DNA of 34,109 nt from a virus, in the IMG/VR virus record IMGVR_UViG_3300044705_000008, positions 1 through 34,109 of that record; one strand, 5' to 3'. This document shows, one piece after another, positions 23,557-30,338 of the stretch (position 1 is its first letter; each line of letters opens with the position of its first letter). A model generated the notes under the pieces. The model searched no databases, was not told the DNA's origin, and was given only the letters and a program-made list of their open reading frames with translations. The translations under genes were made by a program, and so were the position numbers.

Positions 23557-23571
23557 TGTTTGGCAAACATA
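23557..23571 (-). promoter_or_regulatory. Leftward -7 box and palindrome before fibre B
   Basis: On the minus strand TATGTTTG (plus 23564-23571) matches the Bacteroidota -7 box exactly, 18 nt before the fibre B ATG; no -33 TTTG at the usual distance was found. The box overlaps TGTTTG-G-CAAACA (23557-23569), a perfect palindrome with one central base that resembles the boxes at 37-107. A regulator acting at both sites is possible but unproven. Confidence 0.35.
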
Positions 23572-23614
23572 CAAAAACGCGTTTGAACTTGGCGTAGTTG
23601 AACCCCGATTTTTT

Positions 23615-24373
23615 TTAGACCTTTATGCAGTACAAAAGCGCCACGTTCCGCGGTCGTGTTTCGGTGCCGCCGGTCGCGCCCGTGTTGGCTGGTACGCCTA
23701 CTTCGCCGTGCGTCAGTTCGCCTAAAGCAAACCCGTTTGTGTCTGCAATAGACACGTTATAGCTGTGTGTGTGGCTTTTGAAGTCGTCAAGCTGGGCGCT
23801 ACCGAACGTGCGGCCTGGGTCTACGCCGCGTCCGTGGTCCCAACCCCGTGGGAATTCGCCGCGAAGGTCTGGAAGCTTGAACGTATTCACACCGTCGCCG
23901 GCCCCGAACGCTATTCCGATGGCTGTAAACAGCGCGTTGTATGTGGTGCGCGAAACTAAGGCGCCGTCGCATTCTAACCAGCCACTAGGCGGGGTCTGCC
24001 GTGCAAACGCCATAACCGCGCCGGTTGGCACAGTTTGTAGGCCGTCTAACTGCGCTTTATTGACCGCGTGCCCTGGGTCCGTTCCGGCTGGAATAGTCAG
24101 GTTGCCGGTCATAGTGTCGCCGGTTTTTGCTACCTTCAGGTCGGCTGTTTCCTGCGCAGTCGCTGCGGCTTCTATCGCAATGTCTGCCGCTGTCTGTGCG
24201 TTTTCGGCTGCGGCCTGGGCAGCTTCTACCGATTGCTTCAGGTACGCCGTTCTGTTCGCAAGCTGATTCGCTTGAATGTTTGAAACGCCACTATCTCCGC
24301 CGACTACCGGGTCGGTCGTTTCGAGTCTATAAATGAAGTCTTCCCATTGGGCTGATTCGTCTAACTGCGCCAT
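23615..24373 (-). CDS. Tail fibre protein C with collar domain (leftward)
   Basis: This 252-residue protein is the second leftward fibre. Residues 1-48 match the docking domain of A and B (AQWEDFIYRLETTDPVVGG). It has a short Ala-rich coiled coil (48-80), a KVAKTGDTMTGNLTIPAG motif (about 84-101) and a collar domain with TGAVMAFARQTPPSGWLECD, FKLPDLRGEFPRGWDHG, and a divergent tip before RPRNVALLYCIKV. The tip is rich in His/Ser/Thr (KSHTHSYNVSIADTNGFALG) and probably makes receptor contact. The gene starts 33 nt after the integrase stop on the same strand, so it may be co-transcribed with it. Confidence 0.85.
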   Translation of the reverse strand: MAQLDESAQWEDFIYRLETTDPVVGGDSGVSNIQANQLANRTAYLKQSVEAAQAAAENAQTAADIAIEAAATAQETADLKVAKTGDTMTGNLTIPAGTDPGHAVNKAQLDGLQTVPTGAVMAFARQTPPSGWLECDGALVSRTTYNALFTAIGIAFGAGDGVNTFKLPDLRGEFPRGWDHGRGVDPGRTFGSAQLDDFKSHTHSYNVSIADTNGFALGELTHGEVGVPANTGATGGTETRPRNVALLYCIKV

Positions 24374-24406
24374 AGCTTATTTTTGTTTTGGCGCAATATA
24401 AGAAAA

Positions 24407-25690
24407 TCAGCGCAGGTTTATGACCTTTGGCGCAGGTTCATTTTCGATATTTTCAGCGAACCAACGTCCCCAACGCTCCATAGCCGCGCGCTTTTCGTCG
24501 AGGTAGTCGTATCGGTCGTAGTGCTTGCTTGACGTGTCGCCTTTTTTCGAGTGGTTCTGCAATAGGTCGCGCTCTACCTTGCTGATTTTTGCGACGCCGG
24601 TAAGCGTCTTCCATGTGCGGCGAATGTCGCGCAGGCAGAAGGCCGTAACGTCGTTTTCTGTTACGTACCGGTGAACGATTGAGCCGAGCGTGTCCGAGTT
24701 CATAACAAGATTCGGATAGTCGGACGACGGGAAGAAAAGCCCGTGTTCGTTCGGTTTCATTTCGTCAAGGATAGCAGCGGCCTGCGGCGGTACCGGCAGA
24801 ACATGGCCGCGCTGTGTGCGCTTACCTGTTTTGGTGGCGTCCTTCGGCCATTCGATAAGGTGCCTATCGGCGTTGTAAAACGCTGCGCGTATCCTGACTA
24901 TTTCAACCGCGCGCTGTCCTAGTAGTGCGTGTAGCTTCAGCGCGGCGACGTTGTGCGGTTCAATGTATCGTGCACTTTTGCCGCGGCGTTCCGTGGCCGG
25001 CCCGTTGAGCCATTGCCAGTACGCCCGGAGTTCGTCGGCATTCAGCCACCTTTCCCCTGAGCGCGCCGGGTCTGTTGGCGTGGCGCTTACCGGGTTCCCC
25101 TTCAGGTGAAAAACCTTGTTCGTGGCTTCGATACGGTAGTCGTTTTCGAGGCGCAAAGCCCAACCATACGCGGCGCTAATCATGGCGCGTAGTTTGGTCG
25201 CGAACGTCGGGCCGCGGGCGTAAATCTTGCGCAGCAGTGCGACAATGTCGTCAGTTTCGATAGCGGAAGCCGGGCGCGTGCCGTCAAGTTCTTTAAGGGC
25301 GACGTTCAGGCAGTAGCGCGTATCGTCTACCGACGCGGCGCCGTCGTTTTTCAGGTAGGCTACGTACCCGTCGAATAGGTCGCTAAGCGTGCCGGGTTTG
25401 TCATGGTCGGTCTTCTGCCGGCGTATGTCGCTGCGGCTTTCGATAGCCGGGGCGAATTTTTCCGAAAACAGTTTCCGGGCGTCGGCCAGGGGCAGCGTTG
25501 GATATGTGCCGAGTTTGATTGTGCGGCGCTTCCCGTCAATCCATTGACGGGCGAACCATTCGGCAACGACGCGCTTTCCGGTGTTGCGGATACGCAGGAT
25601 AAGTCGACCGGTACCCTTGCCAGTGCCGTCCTTCAGTTCGCGGTTACGGCCTTTGGCAATCGCGTTCTTTATGGCTGTGTCGGTAATCAT
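24407..25690 (-). CDS. int: Tyrosine-recombinase integrase (DUF4102/P4-like type)
   Basis: This 427-residue protein would recombine phage and host attachment sites. It has an N-terminal arm-binding region of the DUF4102 kind (ITDTAIKNAIAKGRNRELKDG near 2-22, GKRRTIKLGTYPTLPLADAR), a core-binding domain and a catalytic domain. In the catalytic domain the first arginine is R260 (LHALLGQRAVEI), the HxxR-equivalent pair is in FCLRDIRRTW (R354, R357, with Arg where His is usual), the second histidine is H380 (LLQNHS) and the nucleophile is Y391 (SKHYDRYDY). An open frame extends to 25840, but the ATG at 25690 begins the conserved domain. It might also act on the neighbouring fibre genes; that is speculation. 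Confidence 0.92.
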   Translation of the reverse strand: MITDTAIKNAIAKGRNRELKDGTGKGTGRLILRIRNTGKRVVAEWFARQWIDGKRRTIKLGTYPTLPLADARKLFSEKFAPAIESRSDIRRQKTDHDKPGTLSDLFDGYVAYLKNDGAASVDDTRYCLNVALKELDGTRPASAIETDDIVALLRKIYARGPTFATKLRAMISAAYGWALRLENDYRIEATNKVFHLKGNPVSATPTDPARSGERWLNADELRAYWQWLNGPATERRGKSARYIEPHNVAALKLHALLGQRAVEIVRIRAAFYNADRHLIEWPKDATKTGKRTQRGHVLPVPPQAAAILDEMKPNEHGLFFPSSDYPNLVMNSDTLGSIVHRYVTENDVTAFCLRDIRRTWKTLTGVAKISKVERDLLQNHSKKGDTSSKHYDRYDYLDEKRAAMERWGRWFAENIENEPAPKVINLR

Positions 25691-25858
25691 TGGTGGCGGT
25701 TTTGGTGGCGGTATGGTGCAAGCTGTTGGCTTGTTTATGTTCTCACCGACGCCAGCGCTTTGAGGTGCAAAATTCAATGACTTCCGAAGGTTGCGCGGAA
25801 TCCGGCGTGAACTCCCGGGATTAGACAAAGTTTTGAGCACTCATGCAAACGAATTCTC
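25691..25858. other. Intergenic region upstream of the integrase (possible attP area)
   Basis: This 168-nt stretch lies between the integrase start and the HTH-membrane gene. P4-type integrases usually have attP near their start, but no tRNA 3' end or convincing arm-site repeats could be read here. It contains two copies of GGTGGCGGT (25691-25710 area). Confidence 0.25.
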
Positions 25859-26221
25859 TTACCCTTTGAAATAACGGAATTTTTCGAGATGGATTTGTCG
25901 GTTAGTGGCGGTTTCGGGTAGCGGTTTCGGGTAGATGGAAATACGGGGGCATTGCCGCGACGCCAGGTAGCCGCAGTAGAAGCCTATCGACAGCCATATA
26001 ACGGCCGGAATAAGAACCTTTAAGACGCTGCGCGTTATCGTCCGCGCTCGCTCCCACGCTATAACGTCGTCGAGTCTGTACAGGATGCGCCCGCCGATCC
26101 TGGTGTATGGCGGGCCTTTTCCGCGGCTGCGCCAGTTCGCGAGTGTGCTTTCTTTTATCTTGTTGCCGAACCGGGCCGATAGTTCAGCAGGCGTAAGAAA
26201 CTGTTCTGACTTATCAGGCAT
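25859..26221 (-). CDS. Helix-turn-helix protein with a transmembrane segment
   Basis: The first ~60 of 120 residues form a winged HTH of the excisionase type (FLTPAELSARFGNKIKESTL, ANWRSRGKGPPYTRIGGRIL), closely similar to the protein at 26812. Unlike that one it continues with a hydrophobic helix (residues 65-87, VLKVLIPAVIWLSIGFYCGY) and a basic, Pro-containing tail. It therefore looks like a membrane-anchored DNA-binding protein. It precedes the integrase by 168 nt on the same strand, so it may be a control or excision factor. No such fusion is known to me. An alternative is a decayed extension kept open by chance. Confidence 0.65.
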   Translation of the reverse strand: MPDKSEQFLTPAELSARFGNKIKESTLANWRSRGKGPPYTRIGGRILYRLDDVIAWERARTITRSVLKVLIPAVIWLSIGFYCGYLASRQCPRISIYPKPLPETATNRQIHLEKFRYFKG

Positions 26222-26266
26222 GGAAGGCGCCCGTAAAACACGCTTTTGTTAACGCATAACCTAAGC

Positions 26267-26280
26267 GGAAATTAATTTCC
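26267..26280. promoter_or_regulatory. 14-bp palindrome between divergent genes
   Basis: GGAAATTAATTTCC is a perfect palindrome between the leftward HTH-membrane gene and the rightward gene at 26366. Its place fits an operator for one of the HTH proteins. No consensus promoter of the TAnnTTTG kind overlaps it. Confidence 0.45.
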
Positions 26281-26351
26281 CGGAGTGGGAATAAAATTGC
26301 TTGTTTGGCATGTTAGAAATGCGATGTAAGAATGATGCACCCTAACAAAAC

Positions 26352-26365
26352 GGAGGTGGGTTGTT
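26352..26365 (+). promoter_or_regulatory. Strong Shine-Dalgarno before the gene at 26366
   Basis: GGAGGTGGG begins at 26352, with GGAGG 9 nt before the ATG. Few other starts in the window have such a site, so it decides this start and suggests a gene of different origin from its neighbours. Confidence 0.7.
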
Positions 26366-26758
26366 ATGGCTGAAAACGGATTTGCAAGCATGATTGCAAA
26401 GGAACGTGAACGTCTGAGCAAACAACGAGAAGACGCGATAGCACGTCGCAAGGCTATCGAAAGCGAATTGGAGGGAATCGAAACCGAACTGGCTGCGGTG
26501 AATGCTTACGAAGCGGCGAAAAGCGGCAAGCTGCCGCGCGCGCGTAATGGTGTCAGGGCGCCGCGTGGGCAGCGCCAACAGCAAATAATTGAACTATTGC
26601 ACCGGCACGCGTCCGGCCTAAGCCGCGGCGATATTATCGAGAAGCTAGGCGCGAAGGGTAACAAATCGGAGGAACAGGGCGTTTCAAATGCACTGCACGT
26701 GCTGAAGAAACTAAAGAAGGTCACGGCCAAGGGAGGGAAGTACACCGCGCGAAAGTAA
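26366..26758 (+). CDS. Coiled-coil plus winged-helix protein of unknown function
   Basis: The first ~55 of 130 residues form a strongly charged coiled coil (KERERLSKQREDAIARRKAI). A basic linker (LPRARNGVRAPRGQRQQQ) leads to a winged-helix-like C-terminal domain, including IIELLHRHASGLSRGDIIEK (residues 74-93) and NALHVLKKLKKVTAKGGKYT. It may bind DNA as a dimer. It is a lone rightward gene between two leftward operons, with a strong ribosome site before it and a terminator after it. It could be a regulator, a nucleoid-like protein or a moron gene expressed in the lysogen. The family is not recognised with certainty. Confidence 0.7.
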   Translation: MAENGFASMIAKERERLSKQREDAIARRKAIESELEGIETELAAVNAYEAAKSGKLPRARNGVRAPRGQRQQQIIELLHRHASGLSRGDIIEKLGAKGNKSEEQGVSNALHVLKKLKKVTAKGGKYTARK

Positions 26759-26776
26759 ATCTGCCGCGACGCAAAC

Positions 26777-26807
26777 GGCCCGCCGGTTAGTTCCGGCGGG
26801 CCTTTTT
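26777..26807. terminator. Rho-independent terminator after the gene at 26366
   Basis: A 10-bp perfect stem, GGCCCGCCGG (26777-26786) with its complement (26793-26802), encloses a 6-nt loop and is followed by five T residues (26803-26807). It ends the rightward gene and, since the convergent HTH gene ends at 26812, may also terminate leftward transcripts, though its minus-strand U-run is short. Confidence 0.85.
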
Positions 26808-26811
26808 GTTT

Positions 26812-27021
26812 TCAGGCTTTGACGTACTGATTTGTTCCTGCGACCGTCCGCCTTTCCTCCCATTTCACCAACTCGACTACAGGGTACAAGATTCGCCCGC
26901 CGATCTTTGTGAAGGGTGGCGAAATACCGGCGCTTCGCCAGTTTGCGAGCGTTCTAACGGTTATTTTGCCCTTGTACCTGTCTACAAGTTCAGACGGTGT
27001 AAAAAACTCCTTCGTAGGCAT
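26812..27021 (-). CDS. Excisionase-like helix-turn-helix protein
   Basis: This 69-residue protein is of the kind used as excisionases or small repressors. The HTH is at residues 7-56: FFTPSELVDRYKGKITVRTL, ANWRSAGISPPFTKIGGRIL and the wing PVVELVKWEERR. About half its residues match the N-terminal half of the HTH-membrane protein at 25859. It is the last gene of the RecE-RecT operon (2 nt after the RecT stop), and its stop lies at the terminator. An excision role (Xis) is inferred from fold and size; being in the recombination operon rather than beside the integrase, it could also be a regulator. Confidence 0.75.
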   Translation of the reverse strand: MPTKEFFTPSELVDRYKGKITVRTLANWRSAGISPPFTKIGGRILYPVVELVKWEERRTVAGTNQYVKA

Positions 27022-27023
27022 GG

Positions 27024-27908
27024 CTACAGAATGTCTCCGCTTGTGCTGCTGTCCGCTTTTCCTGTGTTGTCGATCACCTGGGCGTCTGTCGTAAGTGTGT
27101 CGTTGCTTGCTCCGTTCTGTTTCTCCTTTGCTCGCTGTGAAATCTTTTCGTTCAACCGGCTGGCCGCATTGCTGGCAGCCTGCACGTTGTTTTCTGGCAT
27201 TGCCGTTAAAGGTTCGTTACTAATGTCGATAGCTTCGTGCTGGTCGTGCATTCCCATAAGAATTTCGGGGCAGTGCAAGCGCCCGAAGAACGCAGCCGCG
27301 CGGTAGCGCAACATAAGGTCGGGCATGGTCTTCCACTTGCTGTCCTGCTTTGTGTACCAACCCTCACGCACAGCCATTTCAATACTGACGGGCGAGCCTT
27401 CAATAACAGGTAGGCCGGCTTCGTAGGCTTCGGCCATGCTCCGAACATGCGGCGGGATATTGACGCCAGCCGGTACAGTCCACGCCGTACATTCCTGGTC
27501 GTTTATGTTCACCTGCACGGTTTTTTTCGTGCGGGCGCCTTTTGGCCCTTCCCATATCTCCGACGGAACCTGCTTTGCGCCGATCTTCCGAAGATCAAAG
27601 CGGATTGGTGCGAATCTGCCGCAGCTATTGATACTCGCAATAATGTAGCTACTCGACCACGACGGGCGCCCGCTGATTACATGCAGGTTCTGCATAACCA
27701 TTAGCGGCGAGGTTCCGGCACGGTGCGCCATTTCGAGCGCGACCATAGTGTTCGCGACGTTGTTCTGGTACTGCTCGGGCACCATTGTCGACGACGCAAG
27801 CATTTTAGCGACGCGTTGCGCCTGCTCGAATGCATTGCCGCTGCCATAGATGGAAACGGCGCCGTTGTTATTCTGACCTTGCAGAACGAGTTCTTTGGAT
27901 TGTTCCAT
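27024..27908 (-). CDS. recT: RecT-type single-strand annealing protein
   Basis: This 294-residue protein matches the RecT family, which pairs complementary single strands and works with a 5'-3' exonuclease for phage recombination. Supporting blocks: NTMVALEMAHRAGTSPLMVM (residues 48-67), QNLHVISGRPSWSSSYIIAS (about 68-87), a CTAWTVPAG strand, REGWYTKQDSKWKTMPDLML (about 181-200) and RYRAAAFFGRLHCPEILMGM (about 201-220). The Asn/Gln/Ser-rich C-terminal tail is probably flexible. It follows the RecE-like gene by 4 nt. Confidence 0.92.
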   Translation of the reverse strand: MEQSKELVLQGQNNNGAVSIYGSGNAFEQAQRVAKMLASSTMVPEQYQNNVANTMVALEMAHRAGTSPLMVMQNLHVISGRPSWSSSYIIASINSCGRFAPIRFDLRKIGAKQVPSEIWEGPKGARTKKTVQVNINDQECTAWTVPAGVNIPPHVRSMAEAYEAGLPVIEGSPVSIEMAVREGWYTKQDSKWKTMPDLMLRYRAAAFFGRLHCPEILMGMHDQHEAIDISNEPLTAMPENNVQAASNAASRLNEKISQRAKEKQNGASNDTLTTDAQVIDNTGKADSSTSGDIL

Positions 27909-27912
27909 TGTA

Positions 27913-28728
27913 TTATTCAGTTTGAAAAGTTTTGAATGCGTAAGCGGGGAATTTCAGCGGCGATACTTCGTTTCCGTACGCCGGCCACACGTTTGATGCG
28001 CGGCACTGCGCGTAAACGAAAAGGTCTTTTTGATACGTGGCGAACCCTAGTGCGCGCTGCTCAGGCGTCAGGAAGTAGACAGCGACCGCGTACGGTGGTT
28101 CTTTCTCGTAAGCAATGAACGCAAAGCCTTCCGAGTCTATTCCGAAATTTTCCTTATACCCGTCGGAGTAGAACGCGCCTTGCACGTGATAGCGATAGTT
28201 GTACGCAGATCGCCCGAACCCGTCGGCGCTTGCGTCTTCGGTCGACTTACCGTCGACGATGAACCCGGTTTCACTCATGAAATCTAGTTTCAGTTTGCAG
28301 GGTGCGCCGGTCGTCTGGTCTTCCCAATGCAGCACGCGTTCGGCCACGCCTTTTTCAAGTAGGACAGCCGCGGCGGGGTGCTTGTAGACAGATTCACGAA
28401 CACGCATTGAAAGTTCGTAGTCGTCCTGAACGATGCCTATTTTTCCGGCGTTCTCGACTTCCCACTGTGCGGCGCCTTCCTTGCCTTTGTTAGTACGCAT
28501 GTCGAATTTCGGCATAACTGCATACCGCTTGCTGAATTCGGCAATTTCAAAAATTGCACAGTGAGTAAGTGAACCAAGAAAAAGCGCGCGGGTCTGTTCT
28601 TTCTTTTTTCTGTCGGGGTTCAAATACGCGTCCCAATAGTGAAGCGGTGACTTCGCGATTTTGTCTAACCCCGACTTGCTAATTCGCGATGTGTCAGCGT
28701 GGTACGCTTCGTTGTCCATGATAATCAT
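27913..28728 (-). CDS. RecE-like PD-(D/E)XK exonuclease
   Basis: This 271-residue protein fits the exonuclease domain of RecE (DUF3799-type), which degrades the 5' strand to expose the ssDNA that RecT uses. Expected active-site residues are present: H56 (GSLTHCAIFE), a possible E130, D149 in CKLKLDFMSE, the D159-G-K161 pair in FIVDGKSTED and Q183/Y187 in YHVQGAFYSDGY. The N-terminus has SKSGLDKIAKSPLHYWDAYL, usual for the family. The pairing with RecT supports the assignment. Transcription probably starts at the leftward promoter around 28756-28786. Confidence 0.88.
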   Translation of the reverse strand: MIIMDNEAYHADTSRISKSGLDKIAKSPLHYWDAYLNPDRKKKEQTRALFLGSLTHCAIFEIAEFSKRYAVMPKFDMRTNKGKEGAAQWEVENAGKIGIVQDDYELSMRVRESVYKHPAAAVLLEKGVAERVLHWEDQTTGAPCKLKLDFMSETGFIVDGKSTEDASADGFGRSAYNYRYHVQGAFYSDGYKENFGIDSEGFAFIAYEKEPPYAVAVYFLTPEQRALGFATYQKDLFVYAQCRASNVWPAYGNEVSPLKFPAYAFKTFQTE

Positions 28729-28755
28729 TCGTAGTAGGTGTTCAGATTTGTTCTA

Positions 28756-28786
28756 CAAAGGTATTTGTTTGATTGGAAAAAACAAT
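28756..28786 (-). promoter_or_regulatory. Leftward promoter for the RecE/RecT operon
   Basis: On the minus strand ATTG (plus 28783-28786), a 19-nt spacer and TACCTTTG (plus 28756-28763) match the consensus with one mismatch in the -33 element. The start should fall near 28752, about 24 nt before the ATG. It overlaps the rightward promoter at 28764-28793. Confidence 0.6.
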
Positions 28787-28793
28787 ATCTTTG
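28764..28793 (+). promoter_or_regulatory. Rightward promoter for the helicase/primase operon
   Basis: TTTG (28764-28767), an 18-nt spacer and TATCTTTG (28786-28793) match the Bacteroidota consensus. It almost fully overlaps the leftward promoter, so both cannot be occupied at once. An ATG at 28801 begins 7 nt after the box. Confidence 0.65.
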
Positions 28794-28800
28794 CCATTGA

Positions 28801-28863
28801 ATGACGGATTTTTACTCCCGCTTTTACACGCGTCACGCGTGTTCACGCGGGTTCACCGCTTAA
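28801..28863 (+). CDS. Possible 20-residue leader peptide
   Basis: A 20-codon frame (MTDFYSRFYTRHACSRGFTA) starts 7 nt after the -7 box, the same gap seen at several real genes in this phage, and ends 40 nt before the helicase ATG. It is the first ATG in the transcript, which would be nearly leaderless. It may be a leader peptide, or an artefact of the pattern. It is too short for codon-use evidence. Confidence 0.35.
   Translation: MTDFYSRFYTRHACSRGFTA
28826..28842. promoter_or_regulatory. 17-bp palindrome downstream of the divergent promoters
   Basis: ACACGCGT-C-ACGCGTGT is a perfect inverted repeat with one central base. It begins about 29 nt past the expected rightward transcription start, inside the possible leader ORF. 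This is a plausible repressor site blocking elongation of the replication operon, or a protein-binding RNA hairpin. Confidence 0.45.
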
Positions 28864-28903
28864 ACAGTGAAGGGAGAAACCGGCACGACTAAACACACAA
28901 CGT

Positions 28904-30307
28904 ATGCTGAAGCTACGCGACTATCAGGAAAACGCAGTACAGGACATTCGTAATTCGTATATCGCAGGCAAGCGCGCGCCGTTGCTTGTGCTGCCTACAG
29001 GCGGCGGAAAGACCGTCGTGTTCAGTTACATCGGAGCAACCACAGCAGCCCGGCAAAAGCGCGTTATCGTCCTGGTTCACAGGGTAGAGCTATTGCGGCA
29101 AACGTCCGCGAAGCTTTTGGAGGCTGGCGTTTCACACGGCCTTGTAAACCCGCTGTTCACGCCGAGTTATCGCGAGTCGGTACAGGTCGCTAGCGTGCAG
29201 TCGCTTGTACGTCGCCTGCAATTAGTTGACGCGCCCGACCTTATTATCATTGACGAAGCGCACCACGCCACAGCGGGCACGTGGCGCAAGATAATTGAAG
29301 CGTTCCCACGCGCTCGCTTGCTTGGCGTTACGGCAACGCCGATCCGCAGCGACGGCGACGGCCTGGGGGTTGAGTCTGGCGGGTTGTTCGACGACCTGAT
29401 TATCGGGCCGCAAGTTGCCGAACTGATAGAGCGCGGCTACCTGGTGAAGCCGATAATTTTCGCGCCTACCGAGCGAATCGACTTGCGCGGCGTTCGCACC
29501 GTGCGCGGCGACTACGACCAACAGGAATTAGAACAGCGCGTAGACAAGCCGCAAATAACCGGGCACGCCGTAGAACATTACCGGCGGTTTTGTGACGGTG
29601 CGCCGGCTGTCGCTTTCTGCATATCTGTTGCACACGCGCAACACGTCGCCGATGAATTTCGCGCGGCTGGCTATCGCTCCGCTGCGGTCGACGGTTCGAT
29701 GGAAGACGGCGAGCGAAAGCGAATTCTTACCGGCCTGGGCACTGGCGAAATTCAGGTGGTTACGTCCTGCGACCTTATATCCGAAGGCACGGACATTCCC
29801 GCGATTGCCTGCGCAATCCTCTTACGCCCGACGCAGTCGTTAGGGCTTTATCTACAGCAGGTCGGCCGGGCGCTGCGTCCCTGCGAAGGGAAAGACCGCG
29901 CAATCATTCTCGACCACGTCGGCAACGTCCTTATGCACGGCCTGCCGGACGAACCGCGCGAATGGTCGTTGGATGGCGAGGAAAAAAAGACGCGGAAAAA
30001 GAACGAGGAAAAGAAGGTACGGGTAAAGCAGTGCGAACGCTGTTTCGTCGTGCATGAACCCGCGCCGGTATGCCCGAACTGCGGCTTTATCTACGAGTCG
30101 AAAAGCCGGAGCGTGGAAACGGTCGAAGGTGAGCTAAAGGAGATTACACCCGAACAGCGCGCCGCGCTTAGGAAGCAACAACGGTCGGAAGTCGGTAGGG
30201 CGAAGACCTTGGAAGAACTCGAAAGGGTCGAACGTCAGCGCGGATACAAACCAGGGTGGGCAAAACACGTTTGGGGCGCGCGAAATAAAAAGGCAGTCGG
30301 TATTTGA
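28904..30307 (+). CDS. DEAD/DEAH-box superfamily 2 helicase
   Basis: This 467-residue protein is an ATP-driven DNA or RNA helicase of the SSL2/restriction-helicase type. Motif I is LPTGGGKT (residues 30-37), motif Ia is VLVHRVELL, motif II is DEAH (117-120), motif III is GVTATPIR, motif V is ISEGTDIPA and motif VI is QQVGRALRP. A C-terminal zinc-like CERC...CPNC motif (CERCFVVHEP, VCPNCGF) follows a very Lys/Glu-rich linker. Helicases of this type occur in phage replication modules beside primase genes. Its exact substrate is not known. The gene lies about 100 nt downstream of the promoter. Confidence 0.93.
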   Translation: MLKLRDYQENAVQDIRNSYIAGKRAPLLVLPTGGGKTVVFSYIGATTAARQKRVIVLVHRVELLRQTSAKLLEAGVSHGLVNPLFTPSYRESVQVASVQSLVRRLQLVDAPDLIIIDEAHHATAGTWRKIIEAFPRARLLGVTATPIRSDGDGLGVESGGLFDDLIIGPQVAELIERGYLVKPIIFAPTERIDLRGVRTVRGDYDQQELEQRVDKPQITGHAVEHYRRFCDGAPAVAFCISVAHAQHVADEFRAAGYRSAAVDGSMEDGERKRILTGLGTGEIQVVTSCDLISEGTDIPAIACAILLRPTQSLGLYLQQVGRALRPCEGKDRAIILDHVGNVLMHGLPDEPREWSLDGEEKKTRKKNEEKKVRVKQCERCFVVHEPAPVCPNCGFIYESKSRSVETVEGELKEITPEQRAALRKQQRSEVGRAKTLEELERVERQRGYKPGWAKHVWGARNKKAVGI

Positions 30308-30331
30308 TATTTGGAAAAATTACTAACTTAG
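30303..30331 (+). promoter_or_regulatory. Candidate promoter before the VRR-NUC gene
   Basis: TTTG (30303-30306), a 17-nt spacer and TAACTTAG (30324-30331) match the consensus with one mismatch, at the 3' end of the helicase gene. The ATG lies 7 nt beyond the box. Confidence 0.4.
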
Positions 30332-30338
30332 CGCCGTT

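Noticed and set aside
23605-23618. Run of eight T as a terminator between fibres C and B
   Set aside because: No hairpin precedes it on the plus strand, and on the minus strand it is an A-run.
21460-24373. Diversity-generating retroelement acting on fibre genes
   Set aside because: No reverse transcriptase and no template/variable repeat pair with adenine-specific differences was seen.
25691-25840. 50-codon N-terminal extension of the integrase
   Set aside because: The added sequence is Pro-rich with no similarity to integrases; the ATG at 25690 begins the conserved domain.
25740-25858. Possible tRNA 3' end as an attachment site
   Set aside because: No T-arm consensus or acceptor stem could be folded on either strand.
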